Assembly: GCA_937138495.1 (NCBI GenBank)
Contig: CAKZPE010000022.1
Coordinates: forward strand, 62,001 to 126,000
Origin: an uncultured Oceanospirillaceae bacterium
Lineage (GTDB): Bacteria > Pseudomonadota > Gammaproteobacteria > Pseudomonadales > Balneatricaceae
Direction of reading: 5' to 3'
DNA: 64,000 nucleotides
How positions within the stretch are numbered: position 1 is the stretch's first letter; each line of letters begins with the position of its first letter. The position numbers were made by a program, and so were the translations under genes. Positions 8,594 through 17,881 of the stretch are shown here, in pieces. The notes under the pieces were generated by a model. It had not been told where the DNA came from, did not search any database, and saw only the letters and a list, made by a program, of their open reading frames with translations.

Positions 8594-9140
8594 CGTTTTG
8601 CGATCTGGGAATTCATTGGTGAACAAAACCAGCTATATTCTGTAAATTTTCAATGTATATCGATGCTAAAAGTGGGGTGATAATTCTTAGCTGGGGGAGC
8701 CGAAGAGGGTATTTCTGAACTGGGACAAAGGCAATCCAAGCCGTTCAGATAAGGTCTTTATTACCGGCTACGGAAGTATGATGTAGATTCTTCAGCTTGG
8801 TGCAAGGTCGTCGATATCTACTACCCGATTAAAATCCAGTACTTAGAGTAGGTTAAGAATTATGGGGGGAGGTTATTGTGCCGTTATCTGATGATTAGAC
8901 GCTCAAAGCAAATCCGGAACATGACAGTATTTAAAACCGAGAGCTTACCATATATTAAAATCCAAAAGCACTTATTACGACAGTGCTTTTGGACATGTAC
9001 TTATGAGCTTCTAGTGTTGCTGCAAATACAGCTACCGCTACTTTGCGTAACACATCCAGGGGGACAGTTACTTGCATAAGTAAAAGGTGATGTTATTGAA
9101 ATTAATATTAATAGCATTATTTTTTTCAAAGTTATACTCC
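8594..9140. other. Non-coding stretch, no recognisable gene
   Basis: About 550 bp with rising AT content towards 9.1 kb. The first 40 bases continue the tRNA-end duplication (GCGATCTGGGAATTCATTGG). A 67-codon open frame at 8876-9079 has no family features and no good ribosome-binding site. No integrase or transposase remnant was recognised. Confidence 0.5.
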
Positions 9141-10844
9141 CTATGCTTCTATTCTATTTTTACATCTTGGTAGGTTTATATTACTTGGCCAGTGACTTGT
9201 TATATCGTTTATTCCAGAAATTACTTCATAGTCCATTATGTCTATTCTCTGAATTTTATGAGTTGCTGACTTTGCTGTTAGAGTTGCTGAATAATATTTG
9301 TTTTTATCTTTAGCTTTAAATAAAAATGCTATTCGTACGTTATCAGAAAAACTAAATCTTGTACCACAGCTAGCAGTGGTAGTAATTTTTGAAAGTTCGT
9401 TAAATGCTGCTTTACCTACAACAGTAAATCTATCACTTTGATCTGTTGAAGTGCCAGTGGAAAAATCGATTTCATCATCTTCAAACAAAGATTTAGGGTT
9501 AATAGTAAATATGAAATTATCTATATCTAAACTTTTGTTTATACTTCCATATACGATTGCCAAGGATAAGTTATTAAGCATGTCGTCTACATATTCTGAA
9601 CTGTTCAGATGGTCAATTTGAACCTTGGATAAAAATAAATAGTTTGGATTTAGCGTTTGTAATGTTAATAACTCATCTTCAGTAAAGCATTTGTCGCTTC
9701 TAATTTTTATGTTCGAGTTGTAAGTAGAATATCTCTTTAGTATTGCCCATTTGGCTACTAAGGAGTCTGTTGGTGTAAGATCTAATTTCTCTGATAGGTA
9801 TCTATCAATTTTTCCACATGTATTAGCTAATTTCTTTCTATGCTTCGGCTCGTTTAAAATTTCGAGCGTGTCGCTGTCGATTCCCGATATCATGTTGTTT
9901 TCAATAACTTCAGATATACTTACTTTATGATTTGAGTCTATTTTGGCTAGAATTTCGTTTGGATTTTGAGGGTAATCGAATATATTTTTATTTTTAACTT
10001 GCGGGACACCGTATAGAGATTCTAAATAATTTAATTCAATTTGTATAGATGCATTTTTTAAAAGGCTTTTTTTATCTTTAGCACTTTTTGAAAGGTTTAT
10101 TTTAAAAGCGTCGTTTCTTGTTTTTCCAATTGCGGCAATAGTGTTAAATTCACTAATTATAGTATCTTTTGATGCAGAGCTAAAAGCCGATGTAAATGAT
10201 TTGTCAACATCATTTGATAGGCTGTTAAATATGTTTGTGAGATTCCCTATAATATTTTTAGTAGAAAGCTCACTGATTTGTGTACTATAATTTTTTATTT
10301 TTGTTGCTGTGTTAAAGTCTTTGGTGTTAGCGATTTTTAAATCGTATTCAATTCTTATATTTGTTGATGGTGTTACTTTAAATTTGGAGGTTAGAGTTCC
10401 ATTGAAGGCTTTCGTTATACAATATGGTGTACCGTCTGGTCCCTTGTCATATTGAGCTGTAAATAAAATAGGAATGTTATCCAGTAATGTTTTTTGGTTT
10501 GAGGATATTTTTGCAGTTATAAGAATTTCAGAGGCATCTGAAATACTAAAGAAGCTTTTTAATCCTTTGAAGAATTTGTTTTGTTCATTACATGTACTGG
10601 TTCCAGAAGGTATTCCATTAGAAGAAACGTCGATGAAAGCATAATAGCTACTGACTGGCATACTTCCAACTACTTCGGTCAGCGCTGGTGTTTGGTAATG
10701 ACTACCAAGGTCTGAAATATAGACGGGAGTTTTTTTCTCTACCTCAGCTTGTGGGGAAAAATTGCTAGAGGTTTGGAGAATTTCACAACCTGTTAACAAA
10801 GAGATTGAAGATAGCAAAGCGATTGTTTTTATTTTTTTATACAT
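9141..10844 (-). CDS. Large AT-rich hypothetical lipoprotein
   Basis: 567 residues. The N-terminus is a lipoprotein signal: a basic start (MYKKIK), a hydrophobic stretch and the lipobox LLTGC with acylated Cys19, followed by EIL, so outer-membrane sorting is likely. The mature part is rich in Ser, Asn, Lys, Thr and Ile, with scattered cysteines and no family I recognise. Codon use is strongly A/T-ending (AAA, ATT, TTA, AAT), unlike the GC-richer genes on either side, which points to horizontal acquisition. It lies 0.6 kb from the duplicated tRNA end and has no obvious operon partner. Confidence 0.8.
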   Translation of the reverse strand: MYKKIKTIALLSSISLLTGCEILQTSSNFSPQAEVEKKTPVYISDLGSHYQTPALTEVVGSMPVSSYYAFIDVSSNGIPSGTSTCNEQNKFFKGLKSFFSISDASEILITAKISSNQKTLLDNIPILFTAQYDKGPDGTPYCITKAFNGTLTSKFKVTPSTNIRIEYDLKIANTKDFNTATKIKNYSTQISELSTKNIIGNLTNIFNSLSNDVDKSFTSAFSSASKDTIISEFNTIAAIGKTRNDAFKINLSKSAKDKKSLLKNASIQIELNYLESLYGVPQVKNKNIFDYPQNPNEILAKIDSNHKVSISEVIENNMISGIDSDTLEILNEPKHRKKLANTCGKIDRYLSEKLDLTPTDSLVAKWAILKRYSTYNSNIKIRSDKCFTEDELLTLQTLNPNYLFLSKVQIDHLNSSEYVDDMLNNLSLAIVYGSINKSLDIDNFIFTINPKSLFEDDEIDFSTGTSTDQSDRFTVVGKAAFNELSKITTTASCGTRFSFSDNVRIAFLFKAKDKNKYYSATLTAKSATHKIQRIDIMDYEVISGINDITSHWPSNINLPRCKNRIEA

Positions 10845-11259
10845 ATGATGCCTATAAATTCATTTAGTAAAAATTGAAGAAAAGATTCAATTTTATTTTG
10901 TCGATTTTTAGGGTATCGATATGCGATACAGGTACTTCCGTTACCCACATCCTATCTTTTAAAATATACGAAAAATCATTTCTATAAAATGTTATTTATT
11001 TACATCTTATAAGTCTTTGAATAATCGAATGTTGTAAGTTTCGACTTGTGATCCGTGATAAGTATTATAAGGATTCTGGAGCTTGTCAGGCTGTTCTGAA
11101 GGATGATGATGTAGAGAAATTATATTTGTTATTTGTTTCTATCCAGCCTTTTTAGCTGTTCTTATTTTTATTGTTCGCTTTCTGACCACTAGGGGCTCTG
11201 ATCTGTCTCAAGATCATTCTGCCCGCTCTGATCTGCCTCATCTTCGGTCATCTGACGGT
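10845..11259. other. AT-rich non-coding stretch
   Basis: About 415 bp upstream of both the leftward lipoprotein gene and the rightward small membrane-protein gene. The motif ATCGATATGCGATACAGG near 10914 contains short repeats of CGATA. I see no gene here. Confidence 0.4.
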
Positions 11260-11475
11260 ATGGCTTATCTCAAGAAAACCGCATTTTATTCTCCTCTGAT
11301 TACGTTCATTTCAAGTCTGTTTTTACTGGCTTTTCACGGTTTGGAAAGGGGGGGGATTTATATACTAGGTGTGGCATTCGCCTATGCCATCCTGTCTGTT
11401 CAGCTTTCTATTGCACTTTTAAACGTATTCGATAATGTGTTGTTTCTGCGTGATAGGTTCAGGGAGAAGAAGTGA
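11260..11475 (+). CDS. Small two-helix membrane protein, unknown
   Basis: 71 residues: a basic N-terminus (MAYLKK), a helix at about 10-25, a second hydrophobic helix at about 33-56, and a charged C-tail (RDRFREKK), consistent with a hairpin inner-membrane protein. No family recognised. The ribosome-binding site is weak. The next open frame on the same strand starts 88 bp later and is also membrane-associated, so they may form a small operon within the atypical region. Confidence 0.45.
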   Translation: MAYLKKTAFYSPLITFISSLFLLAFHGLERGGIYILGVAFAYAILSVQLSIALLNVFDNVLFLRDRFREKK

Positions 11476-11562
11476 GCCTGTTTGCCTCGTTAGTATTGTT
11501 TACGGGTCGTTCTATCCGCGATCTGATTGTTTTGTTCTCATGGAATGGATGAGTGAGCATGA

Positions 11563-11994
11563 ATGCCTTTTGAAATTTCGTTTATTTCGATTGTTATGTC
11601 TGCTTGTGTTGGAGCTTTAATGGCCGGCATTTTATTGGATGCATTTCCACGGTCAGTGAAACTTAAAGGCATTGTTGCGGCTGCTGCTTTGGGGGTAAGT
11701 CTGGCGAGTTTTGCAAGTTACCTGAAGCGTGAGGCAATCATGATCGAAATCAGCGAAGGGCGACTGCATACAGTTAAAGGTATTGTCGGTCGTTTTGGGC
11801 GTTATAAGAGTTTTGATGAGTTCTATATCGACGAACGAAGGTTACGTATCGAGCATTTAGATACTTATTGCCTCGGAGAGGCCGATATCGTCAGTGACGG
11901 AGACTGGGTGTTGGTGAAGTATGTCGCCTACCCGACATTAACCGGTAGCCCTACTTATCGACGTCAATGTATTTTGTCGATCGATTCACTCTGA
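11563..11994 (+). CDS. Hypothetical membrane protein with soluble C-terminal domain
   Basis: 143 residues. Two hydrophobic helices (about 6-27 and 35-52), then a roughly 90-residue charged soluble domain with two cysteines (DTYCLGEAD and RRQCILS). The domain has the alternating pattern of a small beta-rich fold. No family assigned. It follows the 71-residue membrane protein and precedes a long gap. It is more convincing as a gene than its neighbour because its length and hydropathy are ordered. Confidence 0.5.
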   Translation: MPFEISFISIVMSACVGALMAGILLDAFPRSVKLKGIVAAAALGVSLASFASYLKREAIMIEISEGRLHTVKGIVGRFGRYKSFDEFYIDERRLRIEHLDTYCLGEADIVSDGDWVLVKYVAYPTLTGSPTYRRQCILSIDSL

Positions 11995-12576
11995 ATACAA
12001 CGCCCATCGGGTATCTCTGCTGTTCTTTTTCAGATCTTTTTTTTGCGAAAGCTCTTTCGCTCATATGAAAGAAAAGAAAGTTATGAATGAGGGGCCTAAC
12101 TCAGAAAATTGGCAGCGAAGCTTGATCTCCAACACTTTATGTTACTTAGGTGCTAATGCCCGAAAACGGTAACTTATCTTTCTGCTCATTAATGCCAATC
12201 GTTGATTCAGTGATTTCCTATGTTTCGGACTGAAGTCTACGCCTCTCTGCATCTGCTTAACCTCCAGTGCTCAAGAGCTTTTGGTGTAAGGCTACTATGA
12301 CGTTTCTTCTAGCCCGATCCTTCTTCTATAGCTCGTTTTCATACTTATTTATTGCTGAAGGCCTTTTGATTCCTCTCCCTGCAGTAGTTCGATTTTAGCC
12401 AGGCTGAACAGCTCAGAGCCTTTTATCGCAAGATATCTGGGATATTCAATTAAGGGTATAAATATTTCATTAAATTAGTAAAATGAGACTAAAGTTTTCA
12501 TTTTGGGTTGTAAATGTTTGGGTTTAACACGTCTTACAGGATATTCTCTGTCAGGAATTCCCTGGGAGAATGATGA
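11995..12576. other. Non-coding stretch before the chemoreceptor gene
   Basis: About 580 bp without a convincing gene. A tight palindrome GCGAAAG-CT-CTTTCGC lies near 12053-12068. The last 150 bp are AT-rich and presumably carry the chemoreceptor promoter. This marks the right edge of the AT-rich, island-like segment. Confidence 0.4.
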
Positions 12577-14460
12577 ATGAGTGTTAAAGCAAAGTTGTTA
12601 ATTTACGTGGGTATGCTGTTTGCGCTGGCGATTGTCAGCATATCCGTTGTCGGTTTTTATCACTTTAAAACCGCTTCGGTTCATGACTATGAGCGGAAGT
12701 TGCAGAACCAGTCTTTTCTGATTTCCAGAGCCATCAGTGAAAAACTGAACCGCATGTTTGATGCTCTTGAGCTGATATCTGGCGAAGTGGAGCTCACTGA
12801 CGGTGAGGTGAATACTGAGCAGCTGTTACCGCAGCTTCAGTCACTGAAAAGCCAGTTTGGTGTGCTGAATGCCTATGTAGGCCTGCGAGACGGGCGAACC
12901 TATTCGGTAAACAAGAATGGCCTGATTCCCGGTTTTAATGCCAAGCAGAAGCAGCGTGAATGGTATCTGCGGGCGCTGGCTGGGGAACGTAAAATTATGA
13001 CCACGCCTTATCTCAGTGCATCCGGCAATATGGTGATGGCAGTGGCTGTTCCGGTGGTCCGCAGCAATGCCGTTGTGGGTGTGCTTTCTATTAACCTGTT
13101 GCTGAATGAGATTACGGATTTTATTCAGAGGCTGGATGAGAATAATCAGTTATTCGTCAGCCGGGCGGATGGCTTCATTATGGCGGCGAAGTATCCGGAT
13201 TATATTGGTACGAACCTGTATGAGCAGCGCCCCAGCTATGTGCCTTTCAAAGAACAGACGAACAGTCAGCACAGTTACCATTTTGAAGGTAATGAGTATT
13301 TTGTGGTGTCTACCCGGGTGGAGGAATTCGGCTGGACGGTGTGGGCGTGGGTGTCCTGGGATGAGATTTTACAGGCGTCCAATGACAACCTGAAACTGGC
13401 GAGTATGTTGGCACTGATATTTATCGTGCTGATGCTGTTCGTGGTGTATTACTGTATTCACCGGTTAATGTATGTGCCGATCGGTGGTGAACCGCGGGAT
13501 ATAGAGGCACTGGTCAAGCGCGTTGCTGCGGGTGATCTGAGTAGCGATGTAGTAATAAAGGGCAGTGAGACCGGGATTTATGCGCAAGTACTTTCGATGA
13601 TTGCCAGCTTGCGGAATACCGTCGGGACGATAAACAGCACCGCTGGCCAGCTCAGTGATGCGTCGCAAAATATTATGGTGTCTGCCAGCCAGGTGCATCA
13701 GAGTTCTCACCAGCAAATGGAACAGCTGGAACAAACAGCGACGGCCATGAACGAAATGACGATGACGGTTGAAGAAGTGGCACGCAGTGCCCAGACCGCT
13801 GCTGATTCTGCTAATCAGGCACATGAATCGGCGAGCCACGGGACTTCTGTTGTCGCTGAAATGAACACTAAAATTACTGAACTGATTTCCGGCATTGGCC
13901 ATGTTCAGGAAGTGATTGTTCAGCTGGACAGCGAAACCAGTCGCGTGGGCAGTATTCTGGATGTGATTAACGGTATTTCTGAACAGACGAATCTGCTGGC
14001 ACTGAACGCGGCAATTGAAGCTGCCCGGGCCGGTGAGGCCGGGCGTGGCTTTGCGGTTGTTGCCGATGAGATCCGTGGTTTGGCTAATCAGACGCAGGCC
14101 AGCACCAGTGAAATTCAGAACATGATTACCAACTTACAAAATGCGGCTGAAAGTGCCGTAAAACTGATGGAGGAGAATGCGGCCGGTGCAGGTGAAACAG
14201 GGGCCCGGTCGGCGGATGCTAATCAGGCTCTGGCAGTTATCGGCGGTGAAGCGGTGAGTATTCAGGATATGAACAGCCAGATAGCCACGGCGGCAGAGCA
14301 ACAGTCTGCAGTGGCAGAAACCATTAATGTCAGCATTGTTGAGATTAATGATCTGGCCAAAAATACCTTCGATACGTCTGAGCAAAACAAAGCGCTGGCC
14401 CAAAGCCTGGCCACTGTGGCAGACGAGCTGAACCAATCGGTGGCTGCATTCAGAGTCTGA
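12577..14460 (+). CDS. Methyl-accepting chemotaxis protein with Cache sensor
   Basis: 627 residues. An N-terminal helix (about 7-27), a periplasmic dCache-type sensor (about 30-270) with the [11 protein letters not shown] and [18 protein letters not shown] segments usual for small-molecule receptors, a second helix (about 271-292), HAMP, and a full signalling domain with the conserved hairpin tip ([19 protein letters not shown], then [12 protein letters not shown]). It is a membrane chemoreceptor that signals to CheA/CheW. There is no C-terminal CheR-tether pentapeptide (the end is SVAAFRV). The start has a GGGAG site 10 nt upstream. Ligand unknown; amino or organic acids are usual for this sensor class. 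Confidence 0.95.
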   Translation: MSVKAKLLIYVGMLFALAIVSISVVGFYHFKTASVHDYERKLQNQSFLISRAISEKLNRMFDALELISGEVELTDGEVNTEQLLPQLQSLKSQFGVLNAYVGLRDGRTYSVNKNGLIPGFNAKQKQREWYLRALAGERKIMTTPYLSASGNMVMAVAVPVVRSNAVVGVLSINLLLNEITDFIQRLDENNQLFVSRADGFIMAAKYPDYIGTNLYEQRPSYVPFKEQTNSQHSYHFEGNEYFVVSTRVEEFGWTVWAWVSWDEILQASNDNLKLASMLALIFIVLMLFVVYYCIHRLMYVPIGGEPRDIEALVKRVAAGDLSSDVVIKGSETGIYAQVLSMIASLRNTVGTINSTAGQLSDASQNIMVSASQVHQSSHQQMEQLEQTATAMNEMTMTVEEVARSAQTAADSANQAHESASHGTSVVAEMNTKITELISGIGHVQEVIVQLDSETSRVGSILDVINGISEQTNLLALNAAIEAARAGEAGRGFAVVADEIRGLANQTQASTSEIQNMITNLQNAAESAVKLMEENAAGAGETGARSADANQALAVIGGEAVSIQDMNSQIATAAEQQSAVAETINVSIVEINDLAKNTFDTSEQNKALAQSLATVADELNQSVAAFRV

Positions 14461-14481
14461 TTGCTCCCGGGGTGCTTTTTC

Positions 14482-14516
14482 AAAACCAACAGCCTTAAAG
14501 GTTGTTGGTTTTTTTG
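14482..14516 (+). terminator. Terminator after chemoreceptor gene
   Basis: AACCAACA / TGTTGGTT stem extended by CCTT/AAGG, followed by seven Ts. Confidence 0.9.
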
Positions 14517-14653
14517 TTTTCTGGCCTGGATATTCCCCGCTTTGGTACTTTTGGCCAGCTTAGTATGTTCTTTTATGGTGTATGCTGGCGGCCAGTTATG
14601 TGCCGGGAGTAATGTGCTTCACAGGCGGTTGTTAATGGTATATGTCGGTTTTT

Positions 14654-15301
14654 ATGAGAATTCTCCTAATAGAAGATGATCCGTTACTGGGTCAGGGAAT
14701 ACAGCTGAACCTGCAGCAGCGGGGATACCGGGTTGACTGGGCTGAAGCCGGGGAGCCTGGGGTGAATGCGGTGTTTGAGCTTCAGCCTGAGCTGGTCATT
14801 CTTGATCTGAATTTACCGGATATTGACGGACTCGAGGTGCTGCGCCGGATTCGCCGTGAAGTGGAAATACCCGTATTGATTCTGACGGCCCGTGATGCGG
14901 TTCATCACCGGATAGAAGGATTGGATAACGGCGCGGATGATTATCTGGTGAAGCCGTTTGATCTGGATGAGCTGGAAGCACGGTTACGGGCGTTACAGCG
15001 TCGGGCAGCAGGGCGCAGCCAGGCGATGCTGACATATCGGGATATTCGGATTGATACGCAGGCTCGGCAGGTGTTTTCTCATGATGAACCGGTGGCTCTG
15101 GGGCGTCGCGAGTATGATTTGCTGGTGTATTTGCTGGAGAGCGCCGGTCGGGTGCTGACCCGCCGACAGATCGAAAATCAGCTTTATGAGGATGATCTGG
15201 AAAGCAATGCGCTGGAAGTGCACATACACAATCTGCGTAAGAAGTTTGGTAAAACACTGGTCAAAACCGTCAGAGGGGTCGGGTATTTTGTTGAAAGCTA
15301 A
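14654..15301 (+). CDS. OmpR-family response regulator, QseB/PmrA subfamily
   Basis: 215 residues from the ATG at 14654 (MRILLIEDDPLLG), preferred over an ATG four codons upstream because the family starts exactly there. The receiver domain has phospho-acceptor Asp51, T/S at LTARD and Lys in LVKPFD. The C-terminal winged helix ends with the subfamily motif SNALEVHIHNLRKKFG and TVRGVGYF. The sensor kinase gene overlaps its end. QseB/PmrA regulators bind CTTAAG-N5-CTTAAG, and a perfect copy of that site occurs at 17583-17599 (see there). Roles in the family are envelope and surface modification. Confidence 0.93.
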   Translation: MRILLIEDDPLLGQGIQLNLQQRGYRVDWAEAGEPGVNAVFELQPELVILDLNLPDIDGLEVLRRIRREVEIPVLILTARDAVHHRIEGLDNGADDYLVKPFDLDELEARLRALQRRAAGRSQAMLTYRDIRIDTQARQVFSHDEPVALGRREYDLLVYLLESAGRVLTRRQIENQLYEDDLESNALEVHIHNLRKKFGKTLVKTVRGVGYFVES

Positions 15302-16688
15302 GGTGTATTCAATTCAGAGTTATATCCTTTACTGGACGCTGGCGCTGATTTGCCTGGGGGGGGCTATGTCTCTGCTGAGCGCGGTGTATATGGCCAAACA
15401 TGAGACAGAAGAAGTCTTTGATGCCGGCCTGATTCAGGCAAGTGCCCTTATGGATACGCTGTTACCCCATGAGCAGGATGATCTGCAGGAAGTCGTCAAT
15501 GGCTGGAAGCGGAAGCAGTTAACCGAACATACCCGCGATCTTTCCCAGTACGCTGATCGGGATCTGGATCATGAAGAGCAGGAGTCCGTTGACTACTTCT
15601 CCGATGGTTTGGGGGTAATTATTCAGAACCGTGACGGTGATGTGCTGTTCAGTTCGCTGTCAGATGCACTTTCAGAAAGCGTGCCGGTATCCGGTTTTAA
15701 GGATATTGAGCTTGAAGATGATGCCTGGCGGGTCTTCAGTCTTTTTGATGAGCAGCGCCAGTTATGGATTCGCAGTGCACAGAATATTCCTCTGCGTTCT
15801 TATCTGAGCCTGGAGATCAGTTTCAGCTTTATTCCTGCGCTTGCCGTGGCCGCTATTTTGCTGTGCCTGGGTATCTATTTGGTGGTGCGCAAAGGGATGG
15901 AGCCGCTGGTTAATCTGAGTAATGAGCTCAGCGACCGTGACCCGGATAACCTGACGCCACTGGCCAAACCGGATCTGGCGGCTGAGCTGAATGCGCCGAT
16001 TGATGCGCTGAATTCGATGTTTGTCAAAGTAGAGGCAATGCTGGAGCGGGAACGGCGCTTTACTGATGATGCTGCCCATGAGCTGCGCACACCGTTGGCG
16101 GCTTTGCGGATGTTCATCAATACGGATACCTCTAACGAAAGCCAGCTGAATGAAGGGGTTGCCCGGATGGAACGGCTGATTAATCAGTTGCTGGAGCTGG
16201 CGCGACTGAATCCGCAAAATGCGACCGGGATGCAAACCGAGGCCGTTGTACTGCCTGCTGTTGCCGGAGATGTGATTGCCGACCTTTATCCGCAAGCGCT
16301 GAACCGCAACATGGACATTGAACTGGCGTACAGCGCGACAGAAGCGGAACTGAGTTTACAGGGGCAGCCGGTACTGCTGGGTATTCTGTTACGTAACCTG
16401 ATCGAAAATGCGATTCGCTACAGTAATGAAGGCGACAGCATTCAGGTTGAAGTTGAGCCGGCAGGGCAACAGTTACAGGTACGGGTTATTGACCACGGTG
16501 CCGGGCTGAGTGACGAGCAAAAGGCGCAGGTGTTTGAGCGCTTTTACCGGGCGGGGAATAAACACTTGCCGGGTGCCGGGCTGGGGATGACGATTGTTAA
16601 AACCATTGTCGAGCTGCATGAGGGGCGTTATGAGCTGTTGGATACGCCGGAAGGCGGCCTGACGGTGCAGATCACGCTTCCCGTTTAA
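15291..16688 (+). CDS. Sensor histidine kinase, QseC/PmrB type
   Basis: About 465 residues if it starts at TTG 15291 (LKAKVYSIQ); TTG 15288 and GTG 15303 are alternatives. There is no ATG, and translation is probably coupled to the overlapping regulator gene. The layout is a helix (about 10-30), a periplasmic domain of about 140 residues rich in Asp and Glu (DLSQYADRDLDHEEQE), a second helix (about 180-200), a linker, HisKA with the H of DDAAHELRTPLAAL, and HATPase with N, DHGAGLS and GAGLGM boxes. An acidic periplasmic sensor is typical of PmrB/QseC-like kinases that sense metals or cationic compounds (family knowledge). Confidence 0.9.
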   Translation: MKAKVYSIQSYILYWTLALICLGGAMSLLSAVYMAKHETEEVFDAGLIQASALMDTLLPHEQDDLQEVVNGWKRKQLTEHTRDLSQYADRDLDHEEQESVDYFSDGLGVIIQNRDGDVLFSSLSDALSESVPVSGFKDIELEDDAWRVFSLFDEQRQLWIRSAQNIPLRSYLSLEISFSFIPALAVAAILLCLGIYLVVRKGMEPLVNLSNELSDRDPDNLTPLAKPDLAAELNAPIDALNSMFVKVEAMLERERRFTDDAAHELRTPLAALRMFINTDTSNESQLNEGVARMERLINQLLELARLNPQNATGMQTEAVVLPAVAGDVIADLYPQALNRNMDIELAYSATEAELSLQGQPVLLGILLRNLIENAIRYSNEGDSIQVEVEPAGQQLQVRVIDHGAGLSDEQKAQVFERFYRAGNKHLPGAGLGMTIVKTIVELHEGRYELLDTPEGGLTVQITLPV

Positions 16689-16706
16689 TTCGCAAACAGC
16701 TTTACT

Positions 16707-16737
16707 GAAAAAGGGCTCTAACGGAAGCCCTTTTTTT
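16707..16737 (+). terminator. Terminator after the two-component operon
   Basis: AAAAAGGGCT / AGCCCTTTTT hairpin with an 8-base loop and T-run. The A-run on the left could let it also serve the leftward pseudoazurin gene. Confidence 0.85.
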
Positions 16738-16782
16738 ATGTGGAAGATCTTCGTTATATGAAAGATCTTCTTTATAAAAGGT

Positions 16783-17223
16783 TTATTTGAGCTGATCTAC
16801 ATAGTTGATCAGCCTGTTCTTGTTCATCAGGAATTTGGAGCTGATATCTTTCGCTGCCTGTTGGGCTTCAGCCAGATTCACGGGGTTGCCGGCATGGATG
16901 ACACCTACCATGCCGTAGTAATAATGCGGTGCACATTTATAGATGTAGATACCTTCTTTGTTGATGACGACGCTGATTTTCTGATCGCGCTGGCCATGCC
17001 AGGTATTGGCGCCGGGCGGTGTCAGTACAGAGATTGAGTCATGAACCGGGTCAGAAGGGATAAAGGTTACCGTATCGCCTACTTCTACCTGTAAAACGGA
17101 TGGCTCAAATACCATGTTGCCTTCTTCGCTGGTGTTAAGCATTTTGACTTCATATTCGGCTGCGTATGCCTGCGTGAAGGTGAATGCCGAGAGCAGCAGA
17201 GCAGAGAGTATTCTGGTTTTCAT
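16783..17223 (-). CDS. Pseudoazurin (type 1 copper electron carrier)
   Basis: 146 residues from the ATG at 17223. The open frame runs further upstream, but MKTRILSALLLSAFTFTQAYA is an unmistakable signal peptide, so this start is chosen. The mature protein has all four type 1 copper ligands of the family: His61 (PVHDSI), Cys97 and His100 in KCAPHYYYGM, and Met105. The C-terminal two-helix tail is also present. Pseudoazurins are periplasmic and donate electrons to nitrite reductase or cytochrome c peroxidase; no such partner is in the window. The gene stands alone. Confidence 0.96.
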   Translation of the reverse strand: MKTRILSALLLSAFTFTQAYAAEYEVKMLNTSEEGNMVFEPSVLQVEVGDTVTFIPSDPVHDSISVLTPPGANTWHGQRDQKISVVINKEGIYIYKCAPHYYYGMVGVIHAGNPVNLAEAQQAAKDISSKFLMNKNRLINYVDQLK

Positions 17224-17582
17224 TGTGTGTTCCAAATGCCCGGTGGGCGTATTCTGTTTATCGTATTCATGTTTCAGTGCCTGTATCAGACTTCTTGCTG
17301 ATGCCCTGATTAGTTCAATCCAGCCCAGCCCTGTTTCCGGCAGGCTTTCTTTACCTGGCATCCGGGCCACGTACATAACCGGTTGGCCGGATACCGGTGG
17401 CGGCAATCTCTGTTGCCAGTTGCTGTCAGTCCGGCCGTTCCCGGTGCCGCTGTAAGCAGCCGCTATCCTTCCGTTCAATCTGATCCTGTTCGCTTAACTT
17501 GCTATCTGCGGTGAAACAGTCATGCCAGTGGCATTGCACATTACTCTGTTCACTGAGTTATTTCAGTAAGGGATTGAAAAGG

Positions 17583-17599
17583 CTTAAGAGTTTCTTAAG
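17583..17599. promoter_or_regulatory. PmrA/QseB-type operator, CTTAAG-N5-CTTAAG
   Basis: CTTAAG (17583-17588) and CTTAAG (17594-17599) separated by AGTTT form a perfect direct repeat with 11-bp period, the recognised site of PmrA/QseB regulators. The matching two-component system is encoded 2.3 kb to the left. The site lies 283 bp before the autotransporter start and 360 bp before the pseudoazurin start, in divergent orientation; the autotransporter is the more likely target. Confidence 0.7.
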
Positions 17600-17750
17600 T
17601 TTTCTTTGTAAAACTCTGTTCCGTTCCGGTGGCCGATAACATCAGGTGTTGTGTGATACGCGCAATGACCAGAGGGATCATCAAGTGTCGTGGAGAGACG
17701 TCGGCACCGGAACGTCTTTGACTGACAGCCCATGCTGAACAGGAAAAGAT

Positions 17751-17829
17751 GCCCGTTGGCAGGTGGTTTCGTTCGCTCGGGGGGATCGGCGGAACAGAAG
17801 GATTTGGAGCATCTGCCAGCGGGCTTTTT
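17751..17829 (+). terminator. Terminator-like hairpin in the autotransporter leader
   Basis: GCCCGTTGGCAG (17751-17762) pairs with CTGCCAGCGGGC (17813-17824) with one G-T pair and a 50-base loop, directly followed by TTTTTCTGTTTTT. It ends about 53 bp before the start codon, so it may act as an attenuator rather than a normal gene end. Confidence 0.55.
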
Positions 17830-17881
17830 CTGTTTTTATCTGGCTGTCGTTATTTTTCTGATAACGGAACATAAAACTCAA

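Larger units (their letters stand above)
17224..17881. other. Long intergenic region between pseudoazurin and autotransporter genes
   Basis: About 660 bp. It contains the PmrA/QseB-type box, several short hairpins (AGACG/CGTCT near 17696-17720) and a terminator-like hairpin just before the autotransporter gene. No gene is supported on either strand. Confidence 0.5.

Noticed and set aside
8876..9079. 67-codon open frame
   Set aside because: No ribosome-binding site, no family features, Cys/Leu-rich composition typical of chance translation.
14130..14436. Antisense open frames inside the chemoreceptor and other GC-rich genes
   Set aside because: They mirror the codon structure of the sense genes and have no independent support.
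16743..16770. Repeated GAAGATCTTC palindromes
   Set aside because: Two short palindromes lie between convergent genes, next to a good terminator; likely part of terminator surroundings with no further copies seen.
17224..17478. N-terminal extension of pseudoazurin
   Set aside because: The extension would put a signal peptide in the middle of the protein; the ATG at 17223 gives the normal family start.
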